Assembly: GCF_900476395.1 (NCBI RefSeq) | Contig: NZ_UIHB01000002.1 | Coordinates: forward strand, 527,126-591,125 | Source of the DNA: Xanthomonas euroxanthea | GTDB lineage: Bacteria > Pseudomonadota > Gammaproteobacteria > Xanthomonadales > Xanthomonadaceae | Direction: 5' to 3' | DNA: 64,000 bases | Shown: one piece after another, positions 10,495 to 18,765 of the stretch | Layout of the letters: each line of letters starts with the position of its first letter | Numbering within the stretch: position 1 is the stretch's first letter | Made by a program: the position numbers and the translations under genes | Notes under the pieces: generated by a model | Databases searched by the model: none | What the model was told of the DNA's origin: nothing | What the model saw: only the letters and a program-made list of their open reading frames with translations

Positions 10495-10782
10495 TCAACT
10501 GTTGGCGGCCGCAAGCCAGGCCAGGCCGCCGAAGAACAGGATGAAGATCGCCACCCCTGCCACCCAGAGCGCAACCGCCAACCAGCCGAGAATCAGCCCG
10601 CCGATGGCCAGCCCGTCGCCGTCCAGCCCCTGCGGATTGCGGCGGATTTCGCCGCGCGCCAGATGGCCGGTGATGATGGCGCAGAGGCTGCCGAGGAACG
10701 GGATCAGCGTCCAGCCGAGAATGCCCGAGACCAGGCTGACGATGGCCATGGCGCTGGTCTGTCGAACGACGACGTTCATCAT
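10495..10782 (-). CDS. DUF4190-type small membrane protein
   Basis: A 95-residue protein with two hydrophobic segments (ISLV-rich stretch near residues 12-40 and GLAIGGLILGWLAVALW near 65-90) separated by the motif GHLARGEIRRNPQGLDGDG. This alternation of hairpin helices with a charged G-H-x-A-R-x-E-I loop is typical of DUF4190. No enzymatic role is known to me for the family. It heads the putative methyltransferase-pyrD-murB transcript. Confidence 0.75.
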   Translation of the reverse strand: MMNVVVRQTSAMAIVSLVSGILGWTLIPFLGSLCAIITGHLARGEIRRNPQGLDGDGLAIGGLILGWLAVALWVAGVAIFILFFGGLAWLAAANS

Positions 10783-11121
10783 GAACTCCTGAAGTGGCGG
10801 CAGCCGACGGCTGGCGTGGCCCGATTATCCCAGAGCCGCCGCCCGAATGGCGTGCCATCTGCGGCCAAACGCGATCGCGTGGTCGGGTTTGACGCGAACG
10901 GGCGGGGCTGGATGTCTGCTCGCCCCGGCATCGGACTGAGCGGCGAGGGAAACCTTGGGTGCCCAAATGATGCGCAGGTGCGACTCACGGCTGTGACCAC
11001 GGCATCGGGGGCCACGCCGCCGGGAGCGTGGATGCCGGGCGCGGACGCACCGGAGCAGCCATGGTCCGGCACGCATGCGACAGCGCGCCGGCGCGATGCC
11101 CGGCGCGCCTGCACACGTCGA
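10783..11121. other. Intergenic region, no gene seen
   Basis: About 340 GC-rich bases separate the divergent-free minus-strand genes. I see no credible coding frame. Short inverted segments such as gcatcggggccacgccg with a downstream cgtggatgcc resemble the mosaic repeats at the window start. The promoter for the DUF4190 transcript should lie in its right part, but no clear -35/-10 pair stands out. Confidence 0.5.
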
Positions 11122-12654
11122 TCAGAGATCGAACTTGATGCCCTGTGCCAGCGGCAGCGAGTCGGAGTAGTTGATCGTATTGGTCTGGCGACGCATATAG
11201 ACCTTCCACGCATCCGAGCCGGATTCGCGGCCACCGCCGGTCTCCTTCTCGCCACCGAACGCACCGCCGATCTCCGCACCGGAGGTGCCGATGTTGACGT
11301 TGGCGATGCCGCAGTCGCTGCCGGCCGCCGACAGGAACTTCTCGGCCGCCTTCAGGTTCTGGGTGAAGATCGACGACGACAGGCCCTGCGGCACGCCGTT
11401 CTGCAGCTCGATCGCCTCGTCCAGCGTGCTGTACTTCATCACATACAGGATCGGCGCGAAGGTCTCGTGCTGCACCACCGCGTCGCTGTTCTGCAGCCCG
11501 GTGACGATCGCCGGCAGCACGAAGTTGCCAGGGCGATCGATCGCGGTGCCGCCCACTTCGACCGTGCCGCCGGCCGCCTTGGCCTTGGCGATCGAGGCCA
11601 GGAACTGCTCCACCGCGCCCTGGCTGTTGAGCGGGCCCATCAGGTTGGCCGGGTCGGTGGGGTCGCCGATCTTGCTGTCGAGCTGCTTGTACGCCTTGAC
11701 CAGCGTGGCCAGCACGTTGTCGTAGATGGATTCATGCACGATCAGGCGGCGCGTGGTGGTGCAGCGCTGCCCGGCGGTGCCCACCGCGCCAAACACGATG
11801 CCGGGGATGGCCAGCTTCAGGTCGGCGGTTTCGTCCAGGATGATGGCGTTGTTGCCGCCCAGTTCGAGCAGGCAACGGCCCAGGCGGCGCGCGACCTTTT
11901 CCGCAACCACGCGGCCGATCTGGGTCGACCCGGTGAAGCTGATCAGCGGCACGCGGCTGTCCTCGACCAGCTTCTCGGACAGGGAGGTGCCGGCATCGTT
12001 GATCAGGAAGAAGATGTCCGGGAAGCCGGCGTCCTTGAGCGCGGCATTGCAGATCTTCATCGTCGCGATCGCGGTCAGCGGGGTCTTGTTGGATGGCTTC
12101 CAGATGCAGATATCGCCGCAGATCGCCGCCAGGAACGCATTCCACGCCCACACTGCCACCGGGAAGTTGAACGCGCTGATGATGCCGACCAGGCCCAGCG
12201 GCTGGTACTGCTCGTACATGCGGTGGCCGGGACGCTCCGAATGCATGGTGTAGCCGTACAGCATGCGGCTCTGGCCCACTGCAAAGTCGGCGATGTCGAT
12301 CATCTCCTGCACCTCGCCGTCGCCCTCGGGCTTGCTCTTGCCCATTTCCAGCGCCACCAGCGAGCCCAGCGCATCCTTGTGCGCGCGCAGCGCCTCGCCA
12401 CACAGGCGGACGGCCTCACCACGGCGCGGCGCAGGCGTGGTCCGCCAGACCTTGAAGGCGGCCTGCGCACGCTGGACGATCAGCTCGTAATCCTCCGGCG
12501 TGGTCGCCTGCACATCGGCGATCACCGCATTGGTGGTCGGATTGAGCGGCTGCAGCACCCCGGCGCCGGTCGCCTGCGACCAGGTCGCCTCGCCAAGATA
12601 AGTACCGGAATTGGACGCGGCGAGGTCGAGCGCCTTGAGCAGGTCAGCGGACAT
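11122..12654 (-). CDS. Aldehyde dehydrogenase, ALDH7/piperideine-6-carboxylate dehydrogenase-like
   Basis: A 510-residue NAD(P)-dependent aldehyde dehydrogenase. Signatures are [11 protein letters not shown] and KPSNKTPL for cofactor binding, FTGSTQIGR, the catalytic Glu in LELGGNNA, and the catalytic Cys in [10 protein letters not shown]. The N-terminus and the [25 protein letters not shown] stretch, split here as [16 protein letters not shown] and RESGSDAWK, match the ALDH7 (antiquitin/AmaB) branch that oxidises alpha-aminoadipic semialdehyde in lysine catabolism. ATG 12654 is the likely start; the frame is open further upstream toward the tRNA but shows no conservation signal. It is the last core gene before the island. 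Confidence 0.85.
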   Translation of the reverse strand: MSADLLKALDLAASNSGTYLGEATWSQATGAGVLQPLNPTTNAVIADVQATTPEDYELIVQRAQAAFKVWRTTPAPRRGEAVRLCGEALRAHKDALGSLVALEMGKSKPEGDGEVQEMIDIADFAVGQSRMLYGYTMHSERPGHRMYEQYQPLGLVGIISAFNFPVAVWAWNAFLAAICGDICIWKPSNKTPLTAIATMKICNAALKDAGFPDIFFLINDAGTSLSEKLVEDSRVPLISFTGSTQIGRVVAEKVARRLGRCLLELGGNNAIILDETADLKLAIPGIVFGAVGTAGQRCTTTRRLIVHESIYDNVLATLVKAYKQLDSKIGDPTDPANLMGPLNSQGAVEQFLASIAKAKAAGGTVEVGGTAIDRPGNFVLPAIVTGLQNSDAVVQHETFAPILYVMKYSTLDEAIELQNGVPQGLSSSIFTQNLKAAEKFLSAAGSDCGIANVNIGTSGAEIGGAFGGEKETGGGRESGSDAWKVYMRRQTNTINYSDSLPLAQGIKFDL

Positions 12655-12788
12655 GGGATCTCCAAAGGTCGGGACGGTCGCGCAGCGGACAGGGCCACCC
12701 GCGACACGGGTAGCCGCCGATTTTAGCAGGCTCCGCCAACCACCCACCGGCTTGGCAATCGCAACGATCGTGCGACAATGCCCACCTT

Positions 12789-12829
12789 GGCCCCGTAGCT
12801 CAGCTGGATAGAGCGTCCCCCTCCTAAGG
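12789..12829 (+). tRNA. tRNA-Arg(CCT), 5' portion only: left island junction
   Basis: The 5' acceptor strand GGCCCCG (12789-12795), the D-arm GCTC...GAGC (12798-12814), and the anticodon arm TCCCC-CTCCTAA with anticodon CCT at 12823-12825 are all readable. After the loop only GG (12828-12829) can still pair; the next bases AAG break the stem, and no variable loop, T-arm or 3' acceptor strand follows. This is what a tyrosine recombinase leaves when it integrates at an anticodon loop, so the position marks attL. The complementary half should sit at the right island end, outside this window. Confidence 0.85.
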
Positions 12830-13039
12830 AAGAGGGGAAATTGAGGGGTCACCGCTATCTTGTCTAACTTGTTGTTTAATAAGGCCTGTGGTTGCTCGTT
12901 CGGCGGGTGCGATGCAGGTCTAGACATCGCAAAGCAGCTTCTAGCAGCGCTTGTTCGCCACAGCATTGCCACGGCTTCCAAGGTCTCCTAGGCTGCGCTA
13001 TAAGACATTTGTAATGAGTCTAGGGATGGGCCATCTCGC

Positions 13040-13498
13040 ATGTCTGCAAGCGCGCTTCAAACGCTTCGAGAGTTGTATCCGCAGCGCTATGCACTTCGGC
13101 CGGACGAGGTCGCACATTTGCTTCGTGGCCAAAGCACGAGAGGAGTCGTGCAACGCGTGCGCGAAGGCATGCAGTCGGGGCGCTATCCGGGTGCTCGCAA
13201 GATCGACGGATTGATCCAGATGCCACTTGAAGCGTTGGCCGAGATCTTGGATCCAGCGCCCGCACCGCAGCCGGTCGCCCCCATCATCACTCCTTCATCC
13301 TCGCGACGCCGATCCGCCATTGGGCCGCGTCTCGGTTTCGTGCGGGCGGCAGGCTTTTGGGAGCAAGTGATGGGGGCCATTGGCGAGCAGGTATTGGCCG
13401 AGGAGCTGGGGGAGGTCGCGGCAAAAGTCTTGCACGAGCTTCGCTATGAGGAGGCTGAGGCCAGATCGCGCAATCAGCGCGATGAGCTTATGCGCTAG
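13040..13498 (+). CDS. Putative DNA-binding protein with excisionase-like winged helix
   Basis: A 152-residue basic protein and the first gene inside the island. Residues 18-70 read like an AlpA/excisionase winged helix: YALRPDEVAHLLRGQST, then RVREGMQSGRYPGARKI, then a short hairpin and MPLEALAEIL. A proline-rich linker and a helical C-terminal part follow. Its place about 210 bases from attL fits a recombination directionality factor or an island regulator, but no experiment or clear family name backs this. The ribosome site is weak, so the start is uncertain. Confidence 0.55.
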   Translation: MSASALQTLRELYPQRYALRPDEVAHLLRGQSTRGVVQRVREGMQSGRYPGARKIDGLIQMPLEALAEILDPAPAPQPVAPIITPSSSRRRSAIGPRLGFVRAAGFWEQVMGAIGEQVLAEELGEVAAKVLHELRYEEAEARSRNQRDELMR

Positions 13499-13890
13499 CG
13501 AGCGCATCATCTTTCTCACGCACATTGCGCCTGCGCCCACAGAGAAGACTGGGGTAGCACCTTCGAAGAAGAGGACGGGTCGGACAAAGACGTTAAGAGT
13601 GGATCGAGCCGGCGCGAGTTGAAGCCCCGTCCGCCGCGATCTGGGATGTCGGGATCGACGGGAATGCGGCACTGAAAGATCGAGTCTGATCAGGGGAACT
13701 GGGACGCTGGCTCCCCCCCTTCTACGCTGCCCAGATGCTTGCTAATCTGATCGTGGGCGTGGTCGACGCCTGCTGCTCACCTTGGCAAACCCTCGCGGGA
13801 CGACGTCCACCCGAACCATGTCTGATCTTCCCACTGTGGCGGATCCGGGCAGTGAGCACCTGGCCCCCGCCCACAGCGAGGAGTTCAGCC
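13499..13890. other. Intergenic region, no gene seen
   Basis: Roughly 390 bases with no supported coding frame on either strand. The stretch just before 13891 carries a good ribosome site (gaggag at about 13879) for the next gene. A promoter for that gene probably lies here but I cannot point to convincing boxes. Confidence 0.5.
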
Positions 13891-14625
13891 ATGCGTTTCA
13901 TCAAGACCACGCCTGCCCAGGTCGAAGCCCTGAAAAAGCAGGCCAAGCGTATTCAGCGCAACGGTGGCGGCAAGCACGCCGACCTACTCAACCGAGTCGC
14001 CCGCAGTGCCGGCTATGACCACTGGCACCATGTGTGCCTGTGTCTCACCGAAACCGAGCAGATCAAAGGCTCTCGGCAGCTCTTGCCCGAAGTCGAGGCG
14101 ATCATTCAATCGGCCTTGGCAGGGAAGGGCAAGATCGTGGTCACGGGCCCAGAGGCCTTGGCATCCCGGCAGTTTGTCCTTTTCGCCACCGAGGATGGTG
14201 ACGCCTGGCTTTTGGACCCGGAGGAGGACAAGGCCTTGTGCTTGGTCTGGCATGGGGAGCGGCAGGAGGTCGTCATCCAGGATCTGCCTATGCAGATTAA
14301 GATCCTCTGGCATGGCGACTTCGAACTCAATGGTCCCTTCTTCGCCGTTCGCACCGATCACCCTGGCGTGGGTTCTCGCTACATTGGAGGCTACCCGCTG
14401 GATACGCTGCGCGAGACGTTGGAACGAGTTCGGTCTGCCGACAAGCGCATCGAGCAGATCTTCGGCCGCGAAGACGTCGTGGCCATCACCCCCGAAATCA
14501 TCCGTCAGCTTGTAGGGCAGCGTTGGGAAGAGGCGACTCTGCTGGAAGCAGTGCGGGCGGGAGCACAGTATTCGCCCTCTCGAAACACGGTGTTGTATCC
14601 GGCGGTGTTCGGAGAAGAGGAATAG
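13891..14625 (+). CDS. Hypothetical island protein with GYDHWHHV N-terminal domain
   Basis: A 244-residue protein of unknown function. The first 55 residues (KKQAKRIQRNGGGKHADLLN, then VARSAGYDHWHHV) form a small helical domain that I have seen at the N-terminus of several plasmid and island proteins. The remainder is mixed alpha/beta without a recognisable catalytic motif. ATG 13891 is chosen because AGGAG lies seven bases upstream and the conserved region begins there; the open frame further upstream is not conserved-looking. A hairpin at 14686-14706 may terminate it. Confidence 0.65.
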   Translation: MRFIKTTPAQVEALKKQAKRIQRNGGGKHADLLNRVARSAGYDHWHHVCLCLTETEQIKGSRQLLPEVEAIIQSALAGKGKIVVTGPEALASRQFVLFATEDGDAWLLDPEEDKALCLVWHGERQEVVIQDLPMQIKILWHGDFELNGPFFAVRTDHPGVGSRYIGGYPLDTLRETLERVRSADKRIEQIFGREDVVAITPEIIRQLVGQRWEEATLLEAVRAGAQYSPSRNTVLYPAVFGEEE

Positions 14626-14685
14626 GTGCGGGTCTAGCTCCTGACGCGGCTGGCCCGATTCCATTTGTGGACGCTTCGGAAAAGC

Positions 14686-14706
14686 AGAGCCCCCTTCGGG
14701 GGCTCT
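14686..14706 (+). terminator. Hairpin after the 13.9 kb gene
   Basis: A perfect 9-base-pair stem AGAGCCCCC/GGGGGCTCT with a three-base loop. It is followed by cttgt-like sequence rather than a T run, so it is a weak intrinsic terminator at best. A very similar hairpin followed by the same ttgt sits at 56086-56105. Confidence 0.5.
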
Positions 14707-14852
14707 TGTGGGGCCGTTTACTTCTAAGCCGCCTCGCGGCGGCGAACGAGGGAACACCTCCGCGATCGCGGGGAATGACCCGATGCATGGAGGGTAGGGC
14801 AGTCAACTCAACTCAACTGTCAAGCTGATGAAGCAGGATGATGCCGTTCTGG

Positions 14853-15893
14853 TTACCCAAACCCCTTCTCGTAGCGGAACTCTCCCAGCAGCTCTCGCAT
14901 GAGATCCCCATCAAGCTGTTCAAACTCGAGAACGAGTTCCTCGCCAGGTGCCCGCGGCTTCGCTGGACCATCATGGGGCGCGTTCTTGGTGTGCCCTCGA
15001 ACTCGTTCACCGTTCGACTTGATATACGGCAGAACGACAATTCGGCCGAAATTCACCGAATTTATCTTGCCTTCGAACCAGATCGCCTCGTCGTCCTCGC
15101 TATCTGCGCTTCCGCTACGCTCCTTTACTTGCCAGCCAATACTGCCTTGTTCATACCAGAACACATAGCTGCCCCAAACTACGGCACGTTTTCCGCGCGC
15201 TAGTGCATCTGCCAAGAGCTGCTGCACACCACGCATCGTGAGGATGCGACTGGCCTCCGGGAGCAACATCTGCCTGATCGCCGCCTTCATCTTTCCGTAG
15301 TGATCGAACTCGTTCAGGCCGAACCCGTTTGCAATCGGGGCTCGGTGAGCACCTCTGAGGCCCTTGCGATTAGCGAGAAAAGACTTGCACCAGGAGCCAT
15401 CATCACGCCGTTGAGCCATGCGTCTGCGCCGCCCATCGCCAAATGCAATTGAGCGAATATAAGGGTGCTGAGTGAGTGCCGCTTCGATTTCTATACGGTA
15501 GGTTTCGTCATCCGAATGCAGTCGAGCGGGCAGCATGGCGACAGGGATTTCGGACAACCCACGGGCTCGCCCAATTGCCAGCATCAATTCTTCTTCTTGC
15601 TGCAAGCGTTGGTGCGACTGGCGAGCTTTCTGAGCTCGAAGTTGAAGAGAGATGCGGCGCTCCGCGTCGGGCTCACTGACGAGTTCCTGATCGAAGAAGT
15701 TGTTAAGTTCATGTTCGCGCACCTGCGCCTGCTCCCGTGTGGGAAAAGCTCTGGCAGGAATATCGGGTGTGTCGTTCGGGTGGTGTCGCCGCCAAGATGG
15801 AAGCGATCCACCTCTCGCGACAAGGACTTGGACGAACCAAAGGTTGTAGTCGGGATCGAACTCGGTTCGAGCACTGATAAATTGGGTAGTCAT
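14853..15893 (-). CDS. Hypothetical protein downstream of ImmA-like peptidase
   Basis: A 346-residue protein of unknown function. The N-terminal 80 residues (FISARTEFDPDYNLWFVQVL and RAFPTREQAQVREHEL) look like a small beta domain followed by a charged helix rich in Arg, Gln and Glu (to about residue 110). No catalytic motif was recognised. ATG 15893 is the likely start, though no good ribosome site precedes it and the frame is open to 16010. It is the third gene of a minus-strand run after the XRE regulator and the ImmA/IrrE-like peptidase, so it may be their target or an effector. Confidence 0.5.
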   Translation of the reverse strand: MTTQFISARTEFDPDYNLWFVQVLVARGGSLPSWRRHHPNDTPDIPARAFPTREQAQVREHELNNFFDQELVSEPDAERRISLQLRAQKARQSHQRLQQEEELMLAIGRARGLSEIPVAMLPARLHSDDETYRIEIEAALTQHPYIRSIAFGDGRRRRMAQRRDDGSWCKSFLANRKGLRGAHRAPIANGFGLNEFDHYGKMKAAIRQMLLPEASRILTMRGVQQLLADALARGKRAVVWGSYVFWYEQGSIGWQVKERSGSADSEDDEAIWFEGKINSVNFGRIVVLPYIKSNGERVRGHTKNAPHDGPAKPRAPGEELVLEFEQLDGDLMRELLGEFRYEKGFG

Positions 15894-15994
15894 ATAAAAA
15901 AACAACGCCTCGTCTATGAGTTGAGACGCCGCAGACACGAGCGTCAACGTCGTCGCTATCTTTCCTTTCGTGTAGCAACACGCGTGGCCCCGTC

Positions 15995-16846
15995 CTATTT
16001 GCGGGGCCATGGCAGTTGCCCAGTTAGGGGCGGTAATCGCTCATCGTCATCGTCCTTCTCAAAGGACTGCTCAGTTGATCTACCTAAGTGCTCGAATGTT
16101 AGAAGCGACAAAGTTTGCTTCCACGCCATCATGTGTAGTGCTTCTTCATAGCAGGTGAAGTTCTCTGCCGATGCGCTGTTGCTCCAATCTGACGCATCGA
16201 GATCTTCGGTATCGAAGCGAACTCCGTTGCGAAGCAGCCGGGATGCTGCGGAGCCGCTTGGAAGTTTGATCCCTCGTTCGATGTAAATTCCGGCCTCGCG
16301 CACAGCAGCAGATGGCAGTGCCAGCTGGATGCTGCCATCTTCGGCATAAACATAGGCGACAAGCTCGCGGGAGGCGCGCACAAAGCTCGATGCGACACAT
16401 CGATGCGACGCCTGGAACTGTTCGATGAGCGTTTGAACGGTTTCAACCGTGAAGGGGAGGCTAGACGCCAGCGGTCGGATCAGATGCAGAGGCACCAAAC
16501 ATGCTGCCGCGAAGGCATCACAGAGCTTCTCTTCTGACGGACGAGCTGTGAAGCGTTCGAGCTCGTTGGAGGGAAGCACCTCGCCATGCTTGGAAGGAAG
16601 GTCCAGGACGTGATGGGCAACTTCGTGCAGCGTGGTGAACCGTTGACGATAAAGATCGTCGTTTTGGTTGATGCAGATGATCTTTCGACCAGATTTCGGA
16701 AACGTGTTGCCAGCCTGATTGGCAGGGAGGTCTGCAAACTTGACCTCGAAGCCCAGTCCTTGGGCGATGCCAACTGCGTCAACGGGTGCCGACGCAATGT
16801 CCTTGACTAGGGCTTGGGCTCTGCCTATTGCAGTCAGCTCGTCCAT
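15995..16846 (-). CDS. ImmA/IrrE-family metallo-endopeptidase
   Basis: A 283-residue zinc peptidase. The motif HEVAHH places His74, Glu75 and His78 as metal ligands and catalytic base, with further acidic residues in SEEKLCDAFAAACLVP that supply the third ligand. ImmA-type peptidases cleave a partner XRE repressor upon DNA damage or other signals. The XRE-like gene ends 11 bases upstream, giving the standard repressor/anti-repressor arrangement. The pair lies divergent from the CBASS operon and could control it, or a lysogeny-like switch of the island; that is inference. Confidence 0.8.
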   Translation of the reverse strand: MDELTAIGRAQALVKDIASAPVDAVGIAQGLGFEVKFADLPANQAGNTFPKSGRKIICINQNDDLYRQRFTTLHEVAHHVLDLPSKHGEVLPSNELERFTARPSEEKLCDAFAAACLVPLHLIRPLASSLPFTVETVQTLIEQFQASHRCVASSFVRASRELVAYVYAEDGSIQLALPSAAVREAGIYIERGIKLPSGSAASRLLRNGVRFDTEDLDASDWSNSASAENFTCYEEALHMMAWKQTLSLLTFEHLGRSTEQSFEKDDDDERLPPLTGQLPWPRK

Positions 16847-16857
16847 GAGGCGATCTC

Positions 16858-17220
16858 CTACATCGAACGCACAAGCTCGATGATCTTCATCCAGTCATCT
16901 TGGGTGGTAGGGCGAGTGCCGCGAAAGCTCATAGTGGCCGCCGGCTCGATGTCTTCAATCGGGATCTCGGGATGCCGGTTGATCAGCTCGAACAGCACAT
17001 CATCGATGGGGGTCTTGGACAGGAGAGCCAATATCTCGGTGTCTCTCGAGCTGAGCTGTAAGGCCTTCGCCATCTTGGCCACCGTGTCCTCAGAAGGAGC
17101 CGTGCGATGCCCACTGGCAAGACGCCATAGGTAGACGTGGTCCAAGTCCTCCACGCGCTCACTGAGCTGGCGAAAGCTCGCGCTCTCCCTTTTCGAAGAC
17201 ACAAAACCCTTTAAATCCAT
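16858..17220 (-). CDS. XRE-family helix-turn-helix regulator
   Basis: A 120-residue protein. Residues 12-60 carry a helix-turn-helix of the XRE type (FRQLSERVEDLDHVYLWRLA, then GHRTAPSEDTVAKMAKALQL). A C-terminal tail ends with MSFRGTRPTTQDDWMKII. It is followed by the ImmA/IrrE-like peptidase gene, its likely protease partner. The divergent 195-base gap to the YjzC-like frame would hold its operator. Confidence 0.75.
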   Translation of the reverse strand: MDLKGFVSSKRESASFRQLSERVEDLDHVYLWRLASGHRTAPSEDTVAKMAKALQLSSRDTEILALLSKTPIDDVLFELINRHPEIPIEDIEPAATMSFRGTRPTTQDDWMKIIELVRSM

Positions 17221-17351
17221 GCACTTAATCTCTTACTTGTACAGTCCGTGCGCGTAGTATAGGCTTGTTGCCTAAGCCAGAAACACCATAGATTAGATCA
17301 GGCCGTGAACGCGGTCATATTTTGGACATCGGTGTTGCCTGGCGAGGCAGC

Positions 17352-17373
17352 GCCCGCCTTGGCGGGCTTTTTT
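17352..17373 (+). terminator. Intrinsic terminator in the leader of the CBASS region
   Basis: A stem gcccgcc/ggcgggc (17352-17358 and 17361-17367) is followed by six T residues. It points rightward, yet no recognised gene precedes it on the plus strand after the divergent regulator start. It therefore ends a short transcript of under about 130 bases, which could be an attenuated leader or small RNA upstream of the CBASS genes. Confidence 0.65.
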
Positions 17374-17415
17374 AGAACCAGGCTGTTGCCTGGAATGGAA
17401 ACGAGGTGACGCACG

Positions 17416-17595
17416 ATGAGCAAGACCAGCGGTTTGAAGCCCGGGTAGACGGCTCCTCGGTCCGGCCAGTATCAGATTACCGGTCCGCGCGGTGGTCAGG
17501 GTCCGGAGCGGACGGTTGTAAGGGGCGAGCCCCTCCCGCCTACCCCAAGTCCTCGGTCTACCTACACCTTGGTCGATCCGACCAAGTCGAAGTAG
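17416..17595 (+). pseudogene. YjzC-like small protein gene with amber codon 11
   Basis: A 60-codon frame begins MSKTSGLKPG, meets TAG at 17446-17448, then continues in the same frame as TAPRSGQYQITGPRGGQGPE, RTVVRGEPLPPTP and TYTLVDPTKSK before TAA-independent stop TAG at 17593. The post-stop part looks strongly coding and resembles the YjzC family (SGQY, GPRGG, KGEPLPPTP, LVDPTK are the features I recall). No alternative ATG or GTG follows the amber codon. It is most simply an inactivated gene by one base change, for example GAG or CAG to TAG; readthrough is possible but unproven. Confidence 0.6.
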
Positions 17596-17682
17596 TCGCC
17601 AGTCGCGACCGGTGCGACGGCCATCACATTCAATCCGGTCGCAACTCTTCCGCTCGCCGCTCTGTCCTCTGAGGAGATCTTG

Positions 17683-18765
17683 ATGAAGCCCTTTCGGGTG
17701 CTCTGCCTAGACGGCGGAGGAATGCGAGGCGTGTATCAGGCCGCTTACCTGCGGGCCTTTGCTGCTCGCGTGTGTGGTGAAGGCGATACCGAGCTGGACG
17801 TAGGACGGTGCTTTGATTTGATTGTCGGCACCAGCACCGGCGGTATCGTTGCTTCCGCGTTGGCGGCGGGGGAGTCCCTTTCCAAGGTGGACCGGCTCTA
17901 TGAGGAACACGGCAAGGAAATTTTTCCGGGTCAGTGGATCCGCCGTGTTCCGTGGGTGGGGTTGGTCGTTCCGCTCCTCGGTCTCGGCACGCGGCGCGGA
18001 GAGACTGCGCTCAGGAGTGCTCTTGAAGCGACCTTCCAGGACAAGACCTTTCGCTATGTCCAAGAGGTCCGAGGCATCAGCCTAGCGTTGACGTCGATCG
18101 ATATGGCACGCCACGCGGCGGTCGTGTTCAAAACGCGCCATCTGCGTCGGCTCAATGGGCGCGACGACAACCGCACATTGGTGGATGCCTGCATGGCCAC
18201 TACTGCGGCTCCAATCCTGCGCGCTTTGGCGCGCCTCACCGAGCCGGGCGGTGAAGCCCACGTGGTTTATGCCGACGGCGGTTTGTGGGCGAACAATCCC
18301 GGGGCGCTCGGTGCGATCGAAGCGGTCGAAATCCTAGGAGATCGGGAAGAGGCGCGACCGATCCACCTTTTCATGTTGGGCGCACTTCCGGCACAGGGTG
18401 GAGAGGAGCTCTCAGATCGACGCCGGTATCGTGGTGCCTTGGGATGGAAAGGCGGCTTGCATGCGATCAGCGCGAGCCTCAACTCGCAGGCGGTCGGCTA
18501 CGACTATCTGAGCAAGAAGATCCTGGAATTGCGAAAGGACGAAAGCATGGCGTTCCGCTTGCCTGCTCAGTGTCCATCCGAGCAACTCCTGAAATACATC
18601 CAGAACATGGATGACGCCAGGCCGAAGGTGCTCAATGCCCTTCGCCGTCAGGCGACTTCCGATGTCGACTACGCATGGGCTCAGTCGGTCAAGCCCGGAA
18701 GCGAGATGGCGCACTTTCGCGCAGCATTGACCGATGGCCTTTGTAAGCAGAAAGGAGAAGGGTGA
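17683..18765 (+). CDS. capV: CBASS effector: patatin-like phospholipase CapV
   Basis: A 360-residue patatin-like phospholipase and the presumed killing effector of a type II CBASS. It has the oxyanion motif DGGGMRG (residues 10-16), the nucleophile elbow GTSTGG with Ser51, and the catalytic aspartate in YADGG (Asp198). In characterised CBASS, 3',3'-cGAMP binding activates CapV, which degrades inner-membrane phospholipids and stops phage spread by killing the cell. ATG 17683 is preferred over the adjacent TTG because GAGGAG lies at the right distance. Its stop overlaps the CD-NTase start as TGATG. Confidence 0.92.
   Translation: MKPFRVLCLDGGGMRGVYQAAYLRAFAARVCGEGDTELDVGRCFDLIVGTSTGGIVASALAAGESLSKVDRLYEEHGKEIFPGQWIRRVPWVGLVVPLLGLGTRRGETALRSALEATFQDKTFRYVQEVRGISLALTSIDMARHAAVVFKTRHLRRLNGRDDNRTLVDACMATTAAPILRALARLTEPGGEAHVVYADGGLWANNPGALGAIEAVEILGDREEARPIHLFMLGALPAQGGEELSDRRRYRGALGWKGGLHAISASLNSQAVGYDYLSKKILELRKDESMAFRLPAQCPSEQLLKYIQNMDDARPKVLNALRRQATSDVDYAWAQSVKPGSEMAHFRAALTDGLCKQKGEG

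Noticed and set aside
10663-12726. 687-codon plus-strand frame opposite the aldehyde dehydrogenase
   Set aside because: Antisense shadow; the minus strand encodes a complete ALDH with catalytic residues.
12789-12860. An intact tRNA-Arg with an insertion in the anticodon loop (GGGGA at 12834-12838 can pair with TCCCC)
   Set aside because: No T-arm, variable loop or 3' acceptor strand follows, so it cannot fold as a tRNA.
17406-17672. 88-codon plus-strand frame before CapV
   Set aside because: The other frame, despite its amber codon, reads as a YjzC-like protein; this one has no sensible composition.
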